From Halorubrum sp. DM2 (GTDB lineage: Archaea; Halobacteriota; Halobacteria; Halobacteriales; Haloferacaceae), in the NCBI RefSeq assembly GCF_901686465.1, contig NZ_LR594487.1, positions 1,547,650 through 1,611,649 of the forward strand: DNA of 64,000 bases, in the 5' to 3' direction. Of this stretch, positions 52,581 to 61,598 are shown piece by piece; the first letter of the stretch is position 1, and each line of letters begins with the position of its first letter. The translations under genes were made by a program, and so were the position numbers. Under the pieces are notes generated by a model. That model was not told the DNA's origin, did not search any database, and saw only the letters and a program-made list of their open reading frames with translations.

Positions 52581-54368
52581 ATGAGTGAACGGCAACCGAT
52601 CGACGACGAACCGGTCGAGTACGACCGCGAGGACGTCTCCGTCCTCGTCGTCGGTGCCGGTGCGGCGGGTGCCCGCGCCGCGATCGAACTCGCACAGCGC
52701 GGCGTGGACGACGTGTTAGTGCTCGGGAAGCGGGGCCACGGCGACGCGCACACGACGTGGGCCCGCGGCGGGATCAACGGCGCGCTCGGGACGCACGACC
52801 CCGAGGACTCGCCGGCGATCCACGCGGCCGACACCCTCAACGAGGGCCACTTCGTCAACGATCCGGCGAAGGTCGAGACCGTGACCGGACAGATGCCGGA
52901 GCGCCTCCGCGAGCTCGACGAGTGGGGGATGGCGTACTCGCGCACCGAGGACGGCGAGATCGACCAGCGGTTCTTCGGTGCGCAGTCGTTCCGACGGACG
53001 GCGTTCGCCGGCGACCACACGGGCGAGTCGATGCTGAACGCGCTCGTCGACCGGGCGCGGGAGCTGTCCGTTCCGTACCGCGAGAACGTGATGATCACGA
53101 AGCTCGTCTCAGACGGCGACGCGGTCCACGGGGCCGTCGGCTACGACATGGACACGGGCGAGTTCGTCCTGTTCAACGCCGGGACCGTCGTCCTCGCCGC
53201 CGGCGGTCACGCGGCGATCTACGACCGCCACACCTCCCGCGACGACGAGAACAACGGCGACGGCGCGGCGCTGGCGTACGACGCCGGAGCGTCGCTGATG
53301 GACATGGAGTTCATGCAGTTCCATCCCACCGGGATGGCAGTCGACGAGAGCGACCCCGAGTGGGAGCCGTGGAGCGGCCGCCTCGTGACGGAGGCGGTCC
53401 GCGGCGAGGGAGGCCGCCTGTTCAACGCCGAGGGCGAGCGCTTCATGGAGCGGTACTCGCCGGACCAGATGGAGCTCGACGCCCGCGACGTGGTCGCTCG
53501 GGCGATCGCGCGGGAGGTCGCCGAGGGGCGCGGCACAGAGAACGGCGGCGTCTACCTCGACATCTCCCACCGCGACGCAGAGTTCATCCAAGAGCGCCTC
53601 CCGCGGATGTACGAGCGGTTCCAAGACCTCGGCGTGGACATGGCCGAAGCGCCCGTCGAGGTCGCGCCGACCTCCCACTACGGGATGGGCGGGGTCGCCG
53701 TCGACGACCACGGCGAGACCGACGTGGACGGCCTGTTCGCCATCGGCGAGACGATGGCCGGCGTCCACGGCGCGAACCGACTCGGCGGGAACTCGCTGGC
53801 CGAGACCGTCGCGTACGGCGTCGTCGCCGGCGAGCGGGTCGCCGACCGCGCGGACGGGCCGGGGGCGGTCCCGGACGACCTCCGCGAGTCGCTCGTCGAG
53901 CCGCACCTCCGCGGCCTGCGCGCGATGGCGAACCGCGACGGCGAACACGACGTGGACGCGGCGCTCGCCGACCTGCGGGAGCTGATGTGGGACCACGCGG
54001 GTATCCTCCGCGACGAGGCGTCGCTCCGAGAGGGGCTCGACCGCCTCGCCGACGTGCGCGAGCGCGTCGCCGACCTGCGCGTCGGCCCGGTCACCAGCGA
54101 GTCGTTCGAGTTCGCCGTCGACCTCGGCTTCATGACCGTCGCCGCCGAGGCGGTGCTCCGCGGCGCGCTCGAACGCGAGGAGTCCCGCGGCGCTCACTAC
54201 CGCACCGACTTCCCCGACGTCGACGCCGACTGGCGGCGCAACGTCTACTTCGAGGCGGCCGACGTGGGCGGCATGCGACTCCGGACCGAGCCGGTCGACG
54301 CGCCCAGCGAGGCGGTCCAGGCCGCCCTCGACGAGGGGCACGAGCTCGACTACCACCAGCTGGAGTGA
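52581..54368 (+). CDS. FAD-dependent succinate dehydrogenase/fumarate reductase/L-aspartate oxidase family protein
   Basis: The 595-residue flavoprotein starts at ATG 52581. It has the FAD-binding dinucleotide fold VLVVGAGAAGARAAIELAQRG, the HTTWARGGINGALG loop (covalent-FAD/active-site region of the family), the substrate-binding FMQFHPTGMAV, the catalytic arginine region LDARDVVARAIAREV and TSHYGMGGVAVDDHGETD...HGANRLGGNSLAE. The C-terminal helical domain is present. No SdhB, C or D gene is adjacent, so it acts alone or is an L-aspartate oxidase-like enzyme; at about 595 residues it is longer than typical NadB. Which substrate it uses cannot be decided here. Confidence 0.9.
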   Translation: MSERQPIDDEPVEYDREDVSVLVVGAGAAGARAAIELAQRGVDDVLVLGKRGHGDAHTTWARGGINGALGTHDPEDSPAIHAADTLNEGHFVNDPAKVETVTGQMPERLRELDEWGMAYSRTEDGEIDQRFFGAQSFRRTAFAGDHTGESMLNALVDRARELSVPYRENVMITKLVSDGDAVHGAVGYDMDTGEFVLFNAGTVVLAAGGHAAIYDRHTSRDDENNGDGAALAYDAGASLMDMEFMQFHPTGMAVDESDPEWEPWSGRLVTEAVRGEGGRLFNAEGERFMERYSPDQMELDARDVVARAIAREVAEGRGTENGGVYLDISHRDAEFIQERLPRMYERFQDLGVDMAEAPVEVAPTSHYGMGGVAVDDHGETDVDGLFAIGETMAGVHGANRLGGNSLAETVAYGVVAGERVADRADGPGAVPDDLRESLVEPHLRGLRAMANRDGEHDVDAALADLRELMWDHAGILRDEASLREGLDRLADVRERVADLRVGPVTSESFEFAVDLGFMTVAAEAVLRGALEREESRGAHYRTDFPDVDADWRRNVYFEAADVGGMRLRTEPVDAPSEAVQAALDEGHELDYHQLE

Positions 54369-54399
54369 CCGCGGGTCCGCTCTCGCCCTCCGTTTCCGC

Positions 54400-54693
54400 T
54401 CACCCGCCCCGCTTCCGATACCAGACGCGCTCGCCGACCGGGGACTCGTCGTCCGCGATCGCGAGCCGACCAACGAACAGGTCCCTGACGGCGAACGTGA
54501 TCACGAGTTCGACGGACCGATCGTCGCCTCCGGATCCGGGCTCGGTATCACTCGTCTCGTCTCCTTTCTCCGAGACCGGTCGGACCGTCACGACGCAGTG
54601 GCCGTCGCGCTCGCCGATCGACTCGATCACGCCGACCGACCACCGGTCGACGTGATGCGACGGCTCCCTCGCGTGGATGCGGTCGTGGTTCAC
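54400..54693 (-). CDS. Small hypothetical protein downstream of the GNAT gene
   Basis: From GTG 54693 (VNHDRIHAREPSHHVDRWSV) the frame runs 97 residues. It looks like a small beta-barrel: SVGVIESIGERDGHCVVTVR, VELVITFAVRDLFVGRLAIA and GERVWYRKRGG, with an acidic insert in the middle. The gene starts 28 bp after the GNAT stop in the same direction. No family is recognised. The frame is open upstream through the GNAT gene, so the start is a guess; its beta pattern and codon bias support a real gene. Confidence 0.5.
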   Translation of the reverse strand: MNHDRIHAREPSHHVDRWSVGVIESIGERDGHCVVTVRPVSEKGDETSDTEPGSGGDDRSVELVITFAVRDLFVGRLAIADDESPVGERVWYRKRGG

Positions 54694-54721
54694 GACGGTC
54701 TCTCGCCTCCGCGGCGTCCGG

Positions 54722-55309
54722 TCACGCTCCGTCTCCCTCGACTCGCCGCACCGCGAGCGCGCCCTCGCAGACGCACTCGCCCTCGCATTTGGGGCACTCG
54801 GCCGCGGGCCGGTCGATCGGGTCGCGATGAATCGTCTCGTAGTCGTGTCCGTCGAACAGCTTCTCCGGGGAGTCGTCGCCCCCGTGGTACCACGAGTCCG
54901 CGACGAACAGGTCGACGCCGCGCTCGGCTCCGATCGCGTGGAGCCGTTCGAGCAGCCGGCTCCCGATCCCGCGGCCGGTCGCCGCCTCGCTGACGTACCC
55001 CATTTCGAGGTGACCGTACAGCTCCGCGGCCGGGAGGAGGTCCGGGTCGTCGAAGAAGTACATCTCGTCGGCGACGGCGGCCGCGTCCGAGAGTTCGCGG
55101 AGCGCCATGACGCCGAGGATCGCGTCGTCGCGATCGGTGCTCGCTCCGCCGTCGCTTCCGGCCTCGACCGCGACCAGCACGCGGTACGTCGGGTCGTCGA
55201 GCCCGAGGTCGACGCCGTAGGAACTCCCCTCGCTGAAGTGCGAGGTGATGAGCGCCTCCAGCGGCTCGGCGTCGCCCGGCCGCGGGTCGCGGATCGCGAT
55301 CTCGTCCAT
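54722..55309 (-). CDS. GNAT acetyltransferase with C-terminal cysteine cluster
   Basis: The 195-residue protein starts at ATG 55309. The N-terminal part has the GNAT pattern IRDPRPGDAEPLEALITSHF and the acetyl-CoA loop VSEAATGRGIGSRLLERLHA, with later strand VDLFVADSWYHGG. The C-terminus adds AECPKCEGECVCEG, a four-cysteine group that could bind zinc, which is not part of the GNAT fold. The acceptor substrate is unknown. Confidence 0.85.
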   Translation of the reverse strand: MDEIAIRDPRPGDAEPLEALITSHFSEGSSYGVDLGLDDPTYRVLVAVEAGSDGGASTDRDDAILGVMALRELSDAAAVADEMYFFDDPDLLPAAELYGHLEMGYVSEAATGRGIGSRLLERLHAIGAERGVDLFVADSWYHGGDDSPEKLFDGHDYETIHRDPIDRPAAECPKCEGECVCEGALAVRRVEGDGA

Positions 55310-55384
55310 CGATCGGAGAGACGCCGCCCCCGGCCAAGAGCGGTGCGGTGTCGGAACCCGAGGGGTATCCACTCGACCTTTCCC

Positions 55385-56542
55385 TCACCGAGCGACGCCC
55401 GGACGCCAGACGCCCTGTCGTCGGTCGAGCCACGCGACGACAACGACGTGGGGTAAAGTCATCGCGGCGATGGCGACCAGCGACACGGCCAGCAGGTCGC
55501 CGGGTGCCGCCACGCCGGCGGGCACGCTCGCGCCCACCGCGCCCACTACGAGGAACCCGCCGAGCGTGAGCGGTGCCGCGTCCCGGCCGAAGCGGGCGAG
55601 CGCCCCGACGGCGTCGCCGGCAGACGCGGCGCTCGCGGCCTCGGGATCGACGAGGACGAGGCGTCCGACGTGTCGGAGCGCGTGCCACAGCGCGAAGTAC
55701 ACCCCGATCGCGAACACCGGTGCCGCGAGCAGGAACCACGCCCACAGCACCGCCAGCTCGCCGACATCGCGCCGCCACCCCGCGGGGTCGCGCCTCTCGC
55801 CGTCACCGCCTCTCGCCCGCACCCGACGATAGCCGAGTCCGACCGACGCCAGCGTCGCGGCCGCCATCCCGACGCCGACCCCGACACGGACCGCGGGCGC
55901 GAACAGCGGGTCGACCGCGGTCGCGGCCGCGCCCGGCCCGACGAGGAACAGCCCGACGATCCACTCGGCCACCAGCCGGTACTCCTCGGGGTGCGCGAGG
56001 AGCGGGACGCCCATCGGGAGGCCGCCGCGGACGACGAGCGCGAGCCACCGCTCCGCCGACGTGGGTAGGTGGTCGACGCCCGCGATCGACAGCGTCGCCA
56101 CGTCGCCCTGCCCCCAGTGAAGCCACGTGAGCGCGATGAAGCCGACGAACGCCGCGACCGGCGCGACGAAGAACGCGGCGACGACCGCCCCGCCGAGGAC
56201 CGCGTAGACGACGGAGACGACCGCGATCGACCGCCGCAGCGACACGTTCGGCGCGGCCCGGAGCGGGACGAGGTGGTCGACCGCGCCGTGCGCCATCCCC
56301 ACGACGAGCGTCCCGAGCGCGAACGTCGCGACGCCGACTTCGACCGGAAACAGGGGGGTCACGGCACCGATCGGGACCAGCGCGGCCAGCGCCACCGCGG
56401 GGCGTCGCGCGAACCACCGGTCGACCCGCTCGCTCGCGGACTCGGTTTCGCCCCGCTCGCCCGAGGGCGTCACCTCGGGATCGCGGCCGCCGACCTCGCT
56501 CGGACGGGACTCGGTCGCGCCCGTCGACGCCGCCTCAGTCAT
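55385..56542 (-). CDS. brp: Brp/Blh family beta-carotene 15,15'-dioxygenase
   Basis: The 385-residue membrane enzyme splits beta-carotene to two retinal molecules. It has about eight helices and the conserved histidines: MAHGAVDHLVPL, LTWLHWGQGD, WHALRHVGRL and LPHVVVVAW. An acidic N-terminal extension of about 50 residues precedes helix 1. It overlaps crtY by 8 bp (56535-56542), so the two are co-translated: lycopene is first cyclised, then the product cleaved. No opsin gene is in the window. The symbol could equally be blh. Confidence 0.93.
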   Translation of the reverse strand: MTEAASTGATESRPSEVGGRDPEVTPSGERGETESASERVDRWFARRPAVALAALVPIGAVTPLFPVEVGVATFALGTLVVGMAHGAVDHLVPLRAAPNVSLRRSIAVVSVVYAVLGGAVVAAFFVAPVAAFVGFIALTWLHWGQGDVATLSIAGVDHLPTSAERWLALVVRGGLPMGVPLLAHPEEYRLVAEWIVGLFLVGPGAAATAVDPLFAPAVRVGVGVGMAAATLASVGLGYRRVRARGGDGERRDPAGWRRDVGELAVLWAWFLLAAPVFAIGVYFALWHALRHVGRLVLVDPEAASAASAGDAVGALARFGRDAAPLTLGGFLVVGAVGASVPAGVAAPGDLLAVSLVAIAAMTLPHVVVVAWLDRRQGVWRPGVAR

Positions 56543-57365
56543 CGACCACGTCGGGGTCTGGGTCGGCGGGCGGTTCCGGGCCGGGTACGTCGCGCTCCGC
56601 CCCTCCCGACGGGACCGACTCCGCGACGCTCCCGCGGCGGTCGTTCCAGTCGAGCACCCACTCGAACAGCACCAGCCCGTTGACGGTCATCACTCCGGCG
56701 GCGGCGAAGAACAGCATCTCCTCGATTGGGAGGCCCAACACGGCGACGCCGGTCGTGTACTCGGCGGAGATGCTCCACGTTCCCATCCCGATCGCGATCC
56801 GGTCCGCGACCCAGAAGTAGGCGGCGGGGAGCAGCGTCGCGGCGAGCCACATCCGCGGCGTGCGGACGAGGTAGCCGCCGCCGACCGCCCACTGGAGCGC
56901 GACGACCGGGCCGACCCACGCGACCAGGCCGCCGAGGTAGAGGTACGAGGGGTCGAGCGTCGTCAGCCAGAGCCCTCCGACCACCATCGCGACGCCCGCG
57001 AGGACGCCGGCGACTCTGGGACCGCGGTCGAAGTCTCCCTCGCGGAACGTCGGGTCGAACCCGATCAGGTGGAGCGCGAACGCGGTGACGACGGTCTGAA
57101 TGGTGAAAAAGAGGTACTCGCCGAGGGGGATCGACAGCGCCCGGACGAGTACCGCTCCGTCGGCGTACGACCACGCGCCCTGCCGGATCATGTAGCTGAT
57201 CCACGGCGTCGTGTAGAGGTACGCGATGGCGACGAGGATGGCGATCCCGACCGTCGCCCGCCGCTGGCGGACGGCCTCGTACCGCGGCGCGAGATACCAC
57301 AGCAGCGCCAGCACGGGGAGACTGAAGACGAGGTGGAACTGGAGATACGTCAGCGTCGGTAACAT
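56535..57365 (-). CDS. crtY: Lycopene beta-cyclase (CrtYcd-fusion type)
   Basis: The 276-residue membrane protein has seven or eight helices and two copies of the lycopene cyclase domain motif: SIPLGEYLFFTIQTVVTAF and LPIEEMLFFAAAGVMTV (PIEE is the conserved signature). It is the archaeal fusion of the two small bacterial subunits CrtYc and CrtYd. It converts lycopene to beta-carotene, the substrate of the adjacent Brp/Blh enzyme. The last 35 residues are a Pro/Asp-rich acidic tail. Confidence 0.94.
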   Translation of the reverse strand: MLPTLTYLQFHLVFSLPVLALLWYLAPRYEAVRQRRATVGIAILVAIAYLYTTPWISYMIRQGAWSYADGAVLVRALSIPLGEYLFFTIQTVVTAFALHLIGFDPTFREGDFDRGPRVAGVLAGVAMVVGGLWLTTLDPSYLYLGGLVAWVGPVVALQWAVGGGYLVRTPRMWLAATLLPAAYFWVADRIAIGMGTWSISAEYTTGVAVLGLPIEEMLFFAAAGVMTVNGLVLFEWVLDWNDRRGSVAESVPSGGAERDVPGPEPPADPDPDVVDD

Positions 57366-57460
57366 CGGATCACCCCGGCGAGAGCGCTCATGCGATCACG
57401 TTCGGCTCGTCGTTGATTAAGGCTTGATCCAAACATGGTCAGGTATCGTCCCGGACCGGC

Positions 57461-58108
57461 TTACTCCGCCGCGAGCACGCCGTGCGCCTCCAGCACCTTC
57501 CCGAGCCGGTACATGGAGGCGACGACGGCGTCGCAGACGGGCCGAACCGCGGACTTCGGGACGAAGCCGACGGCGAGGCCCGCGACCTCCAGCATCGGCA
57601 GGTCGTTCGCGCCGTCGCCGACGGCCACCGTGTCGTCCATCGGCACGCCGACCTCGGCCGCCAGGTCCGCCAGCGCGTCGTCTTTCGTCCCCTCGATGAG
57701 CGGTCCCTCGGCCGCGCCGGTGAGCGCCCCGTCCGCCCCGGTCGGCAGGCGGTTCGCGACGATCGTGTCGACGGCGACCCCCTCCCGTTCCAGCGCCGCC
57801 TCGACGCCGCGTTCGAACCCGCCGGTCAACACGGCGACGTGGTGTCCCTCGTCGCGCAGGCGCTCGATGAGCCGCGCCGCGCCGGGCCGGATCCGCACCG
57901 CGTCGAAGGCGTCCGCGACGTCCGCCTCCGAGAGGCCCTCCAGCAGCTCCGCGCGCCGGTAGAGGCTCTCCGCGTAGCTCATCTCGTCGTTCATCGCCCG
58001 CTCGGTGATCTCGGCGACCTCGTCGGTGACGCCCGCCCGCTCGGCGAGCAGCACCGTCATCTCGGAGTCGGAGAGCGTCCCGTCGAAGTCGAACGCGATG
58101 AGACTCAT
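57461..58108 (-). CDS. serB: Phosphoserine phosphatase
   Basis: The 215-residue HAD hydrolase begins MSLIAFDFDGTLSDSEMTVL with nucleophile D7 and acid D9. The small helical cap (EITERAMNDEMSYAESLYRR), motif II VLTGGFE and motif III/IV GTKDDALADLAAEVG, AVGDGANDLPML match SerB. It makes serine from phosphoserine. ATG 58108 is chosen since it directly precedes the HAD strand; 26 more upstream codons are open. HAD enzymes overlap in specificity, so SerB is a family-level call. Confidence 0.88.
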   Translation of the reverse strand: MSLIAFDFDGTLSDSEMTVLLAERAGVTDEVAEITERAMNDEMSYAESLYRRAELLEGLSEADVADAFDAVRIRPGAARLIERLRDEGHHVAVLTGGFERGVEAALEREGVAVDTIVANRLPTGADGALTGAAEGPLIEGTKDDALADLAAEVGVPMDDTVAVGDGANDLPMLEVAGLAVGFVPKSAVRPVCDAVVASMYRLGKVLEAHGVLAAE

Positions 58109-58154
58109 GACACCCGTTCGTCGCGGCGGGACCTTGAAGCGCGCGGTCGCCGGG

Positions 58155-58358
58155 CTACTCGCCGTCCGCGTCGGCGAGGAACTCAACGTCGCCGGCGACG
58201 ACCGCGCTCGCGATGACGCCGACGCCGACGAGAGTGGCGACCCCGAGGGTGGTCAGCGTCACCGAGATCGCGGACCCGCCGACCGCGACGCCGACGAACG
58301 CCCCGACGGCCCCGCCGACCCCGCCGGCGATCACCGCCAGCGTCTGCGCCTCTCGCAT
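58155..58358 (-). CDS. Small two-helix membrane protein
   Basis: The 67-residue protein has two glycine-rich hydrophobic helices (LAVIAGGVGGAVGAFVGVAV and LTTLGVATLVGVGVIASAVV) and an acidic C-terminus. It starts with ATG 58358 and lies 46 bp downstream of nothing in its own strand until serB at 58108, so it may be the first gene of a short unit with serB. Function is unknown; composition alone supports the call. Confidence 0.6.
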   Translation of the reverse strand: MREAQTLAVIAGGVGGAVGAFVGVAVGGSAISVTLTTLGVATLVGVGVIASAVVAGDVEFLADADGE

Positions 58359-58448
58359 AGGTGTCGCTTCACCAACGCGGGTTATAAGCGTTCGTGCCGG
58401 GTTCTCTCCGGTGATAACGGGGCTGTCAGCCGTACGCGCGGCGCAGCC

Positions 58449-58491
58449 GACGCTTCAGCGGGGGTACTGTTGACGCTTCAGCGCGGATACT
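58449..58491. repeat. Two near-identical 21-bp copies at the end of larE
   Basis: CGACGCTTCAGCGGGGGTACT and TGACGCTTCAGCGCGGATACT (58449-58469 and 58471-58491) differ at three positions. The second copy contains the stop codon and last codons of larE; the first lies beyond it. A small tandem duplication of the gene's 3' end is the simplest reading. Confidence 0.75.
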
Positions 58492-59416
58492 GCCGGCCGA
58501 GGTCGACGCCGTCGTCGCTCGTGCCGCTCGACTCGCGGTCGTCGGCCGCGTCGTCCGAACCCTCCTCGTCGCCGCCCGGACTCACGCTCCCCGTCCGGTA
58601 GCCGGCCATGTCGAGCGTGACGTACTCGAAGCCGAGGTCGGTGAGGTGTTCGTGGACGGCGTCGGCGAAGGCGGGGTCGAGCGCGCGCTCCAGTTCGTCG
58701 GGCGCGATCTCGACGCGCGCGAGCCCGTCGTGGTCGCGCACCCGGAACCCCTCGAAGCCCCACTCCCGGAGGACCCGCTCGGCCTTCTCGACGCGGGTCA
58801 GCCGCTCCTCGGTCACCTCCAGCCCGGTCGGGATCCGCGAGGAGAGACACGCCATCGAGGGCTTGTCGGCTACCGACAGGCCGTAGGCGTCGGCGATCGC
58901 GCGGACCTCGTCCTTCGAAATCTCGGCGTCCAGAAGCGGCGAGAACACGTCCAGCTCCTCGACTGCGCGGAGGCCGGGGCGGTGGCCCTCACCGGGGTCG
59001 TCGGCGTTCGTCCCGTCGCAGACCGTGTCGATCCCGAGATCGCGGGCGGTCTCGTACATCCGGCCGAGCCGCATCGTCCGGCAGTGGTAACAGCGGTCGC
59101 CGTCGTTGGCGACGAAGTTCGGGTCGTCCAGCTCGGAGAACGTCACCGTCTCGTGGCGGATCCCGATCTCGTCGGCGACCCGCTCCGCGTCCGCCAGCTC
59201 CGCCGCCGGGAGCGTCTCGCTGCGGGCGGTGCACGCCACGGCGTCGTCGCCGAGCGCGTCCGCCGACAAGGCCGCGACCACCGCGGAGTCGACTCCGCCG
59301 GAGAACGCGACGAGGACGCCGTCGCGCTCGCCGAGCGCGTCGCGGGCGCTCGCCGCCTTCGCCGCCGTCTCGGGCGCGAGCGACCCGTCGCCGACGGCTC
59401 GCGCGTTCTGGCTCAT
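58478..59416 (-). CDS. larE: ATP-dependent sacrificial sulfur transferase LarE
   Basis: From ATG 59416 the protein has 312 residues. The PP-loop SGGVDS (residues 39-44), the DRCYHCRTMRLG segment (C109 and C112) and SMACLSSRIPTGL with C190 match LarE, which gives the sulfur atom of a cysteine to the nickel-pincer cofactor of lactate racemase. C190 aligns with the sacrificial cysteine region of bacterial LarE. LarB and LarC are not in the window. The last 35 residues are an acidic tail typical of halophiles. A small duplication follows the stop. Confidence 0.9.
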   Translation of the reverse strand: MSQNARAVGDGSLAPETAAKAASARDALGERDGVLVAFSGGVDSAVVAALSADALGDDAVACTARSETLPAAELADAERVADEIGIRHETVTFSELDDPNFVANDGDRCYHCRTMRLGRMYETARDLGIDTVCDGTNADDPGEGHRPGLRAVEELDVFSPLLDAEISKDEVRAIADAYGLSVADKPSMACLSSRIPTGLEVTEERLTRVEKAERVLREWGFEGFRVRDHDGLARVEIAPDELERALDPAFADAVHEHLTDLGFEYVTLDMAGYRTGSVSPGGDEEGSDDAADDRESSGTSDDGVDLGRQYPR

Positions 59417-59547
59417 GGCCGGCGTTGGCGACGAGCGCGAAAAAGCCCGTCGCACGCGGATCGCGGCCGTCGACGCGGAACTGCGCGCCCCTCGACCGCG
59501 GGACCGACCCGCACGCTTTAGACCGTTGCCGCGATACCGGCGAGTAG

Positions 59548-61569
59548 ATGGAGCTGGAGGCGATCCCCGGCGTCGGGACCAAGACGGCCGCGGCGCTGCG
59601 CGAACTGGACGACCCGGCCGCGACCGTCGAGTCCGGCGACGTGGCCGCCATCGCCCGCGCGCCGGGCGTCAACGAGGCTCGCGCGGCCCGCATCGCCCGC
59701 GGGGCGATCCGCCGCCGCCACGACGACGAGGGGCGCGTGCTTGCCACCGACCGCGCCCGCGAGCTGTACCGGGAGGCGATCGACCTGCTGCGCGAGCGCA
59801 CCGTCACCGACTACGCCGCGAAGCGGCTGGAGACGTTCTACCCGAGCGCGTCCGCCTCGCGGATCGCGGAGGCGCAGTCGTTCGCGGCCGCGGCGACCGA
59901 GCGCGACCCCGACCCCGCGGTCCGCGAGGCGCTCGCGGACTGCGCGCCGCTCTCGGACCCCCCGACCGTTCGCGTCCGCGACCGCTGTCTCGCGACCGCC
60001 GACGCCGAGACGCTCGCGCGCGCCGAGGCGGCCGTCCCCGAACTCTCCGTCGAGACCGTCGAGGACGCGCGCGACGTCTCCGAACTCGGGCGCTCGTACG
60101 CCTCCGTGATCGTCTTAGACGAGTCGTTCGCGGGCCTCGACGTCGAGGGCGACGTGGCCGTCCGCCCGGACGCCCTCGAAACCCCGGCGGAGACGGTTCC
60201 CGAGCGACTGCTGACCTTCTTCGCGGAGAACCGCGACCGGCTGGAGGCGGCCGCGGCGGTCCACGAGACGGCCGGTATCGCGGCCGACGCACCGGTGGAC
60301 CTCGACCGCCTCCGAGACGCGCTCTCGCGGCTCGACGACGACGGCACCATCGCCGGCGACGCGGAGCTGGACCGACTCACGGCCGCCGTCGACGACCTCG
60401 ACGCCGCGGTGTCGACGGCGGCGTCGGTCGCCGACGACCGCCTGCGCGAGGCGATCCGCGAGCGCGACGTCACCATCGAGGGGACCGACTTCCTCTCCCT
60501 CGTCGAGCAGGGCGCTCGCGTCGACTCCCTGCTCGACCGCGAACTGGCCGACGAGTACGACGAGGCGGTCGACGCCGCCCGCGACCACCTCGCCGACGCG
60601 CTCCGTCTGAAGCCCGAGGAGGCGGAGCTGGCCGAGCGCGTCTTCGGCGGCGACCCCTCGTTCCCGGTCGACCACGACGAGAGCGCGGTCTCGCGGCTTC
60701 GTACCGAGCTTTCCGCGGCCCGCGACCGCCGCGCCGCGAGGCTGAAGGCCGACCTCGCGAGCGACCTCGGCGACCTCCGCGAGCCGGTCGAGACGCTCGT
60801 CCGCGACGCCTTAGAACTCGACGTCGAACTCGCGATCTCTCGGTTCGCTCGCGACTTCGACTGTACGCTGCCGGAGGTGGTCGACCCGGAAGCGGAGAGC
60901 CCGGAGGCAGGCGGCGACGGGGAGGGCACGGGCGGATTCCGCATCGAGGGCGGCCGCTCCCCGCTGCTCGACGTCGACTTCGCCGACGTGGAGCCGGTGG
61001 ACTACACCGTCTCGGGCGCGACGCTTCTCTCCGGGGTCAACTCCGGCGGCAAGACCTCGACGCTCGATCTGGTCGCCCTCGTCGTCGTGCTCGCGCAGAT
61101 GGGGCTGCCCGTCCCCGCCGAGTCCGCCACGGTCGAGCGCTTCGAGGAGATACACTACTACGCGAAGTCGCAGGGGACCCTCGACGCGGGCGCGTTCGAG
61201 GCCACGCTCCGGGACTTCGGCGACCTCGTCGACGGCGCGGACGGCCGCCTCGTCTTGGTCGACGAACTGGAGTCGATCACCGAGCCGGGGGCCTCCGCGA
61301 AGATCATCGCGGGCATCCTCGAAGCGCTCGACGACCAGCACGCGACCGCGGTCTTCGTCTCGCACCTGGCCCGCGAAATCAGGGACGCCGCGGACTTCGA
61401 GATCGCGGTCGACGGCATCGAGGCCGCGGGGCTCGTCGACGGCGAACTCTGGGTGAACCGCTCGCCGAAGAAGGGCCACCTCGCGCGGTCGACGCCGGAG
61501 CTCATCGTCGAGAAGCTCGCGGACGACCGCGGCGGCGAGTTCTACGGCGATCTGCTAGAGAAGTTCTGA
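59548..61569 (+). CDS. MutS-family ATPase with N-terminal helix-hairpin-helix (archaeal HhH-MutS)
   Basis: The 673-residue protein starts with a helix-hairpin-helix (LEAIPGVGTKTAAALRELDD, residues 3-22) and then a helical clamp-like region of about 400 residues. The C-terminal ATPase is MutS domain V: Walker A GVNSGGKTS (about 496-504), the Q-loop, Walker B LVLVDELESITEPGA and the switch TAVFVSHLA. The mismatch-recognition domain I is absent, and there is no Smr nuclease tail. It therefore resembles MutS5/MutS2-type proteins that act in recombination rather than MutS1 mismatch repair. Copy D of the structured element follows 30 bp after its stop. Confidence 0.9.
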   Translation: MELEAIPGVGTKTAAALRELDDPAATVESGDVAAIARAPGVNEARAARIARGAIRRRHDDEGRVLATDRARELYREAIDLLRERTVTDYAAKRLETFYPSASASRIAEAQSFAAAATERDPDPAVREALADCAPLSDPPTVRVRDRCLATADAETLARAEAAVPELSVETVEDARDVSELGRSYASVIVLDESFAGLDVEGDVAVRPDALETPAETVPERLLTFFAENRDRLEAAAAVHETAGIAADAPVDLDRLRDALSRLDDDGTIAGDAELDRLTAAVDDLDAAVSTAASVADDRLREAIRERDVTIEGTDFLSLVEQGARVDSLLDRELADEYDEAVDAARDHLADALRLKPEEAELAERVFGGDPSFPVDHDESAVSRLRTELSAARDRRAARLKADLASDLGDLREPVETLVRDALELDVELAISRFARDFDCTLPEVVDPEAESPEAGGDGEGTGGFRIEGGRSPLLDVDFADVEPVDYTVSGATLLSGVNSGGKTSTLDLVALVVVLAQMGLPVPAESATVERFEEIHYYAKSQGTLDAGAFEATLRDFGDLVDGADGRLVLVDELESITEPGASAKIIAGILEALDDQHATAVFVSHLAREIRDAADFEIAVDGIEAAGLVDGELWVNRSPKKGHLARSTPELIVEKLADDRGGEFYGDLLEKF

Positions 61570-61598
61570 GCCGGGGACCGACCCTTCCCCCGACGACT

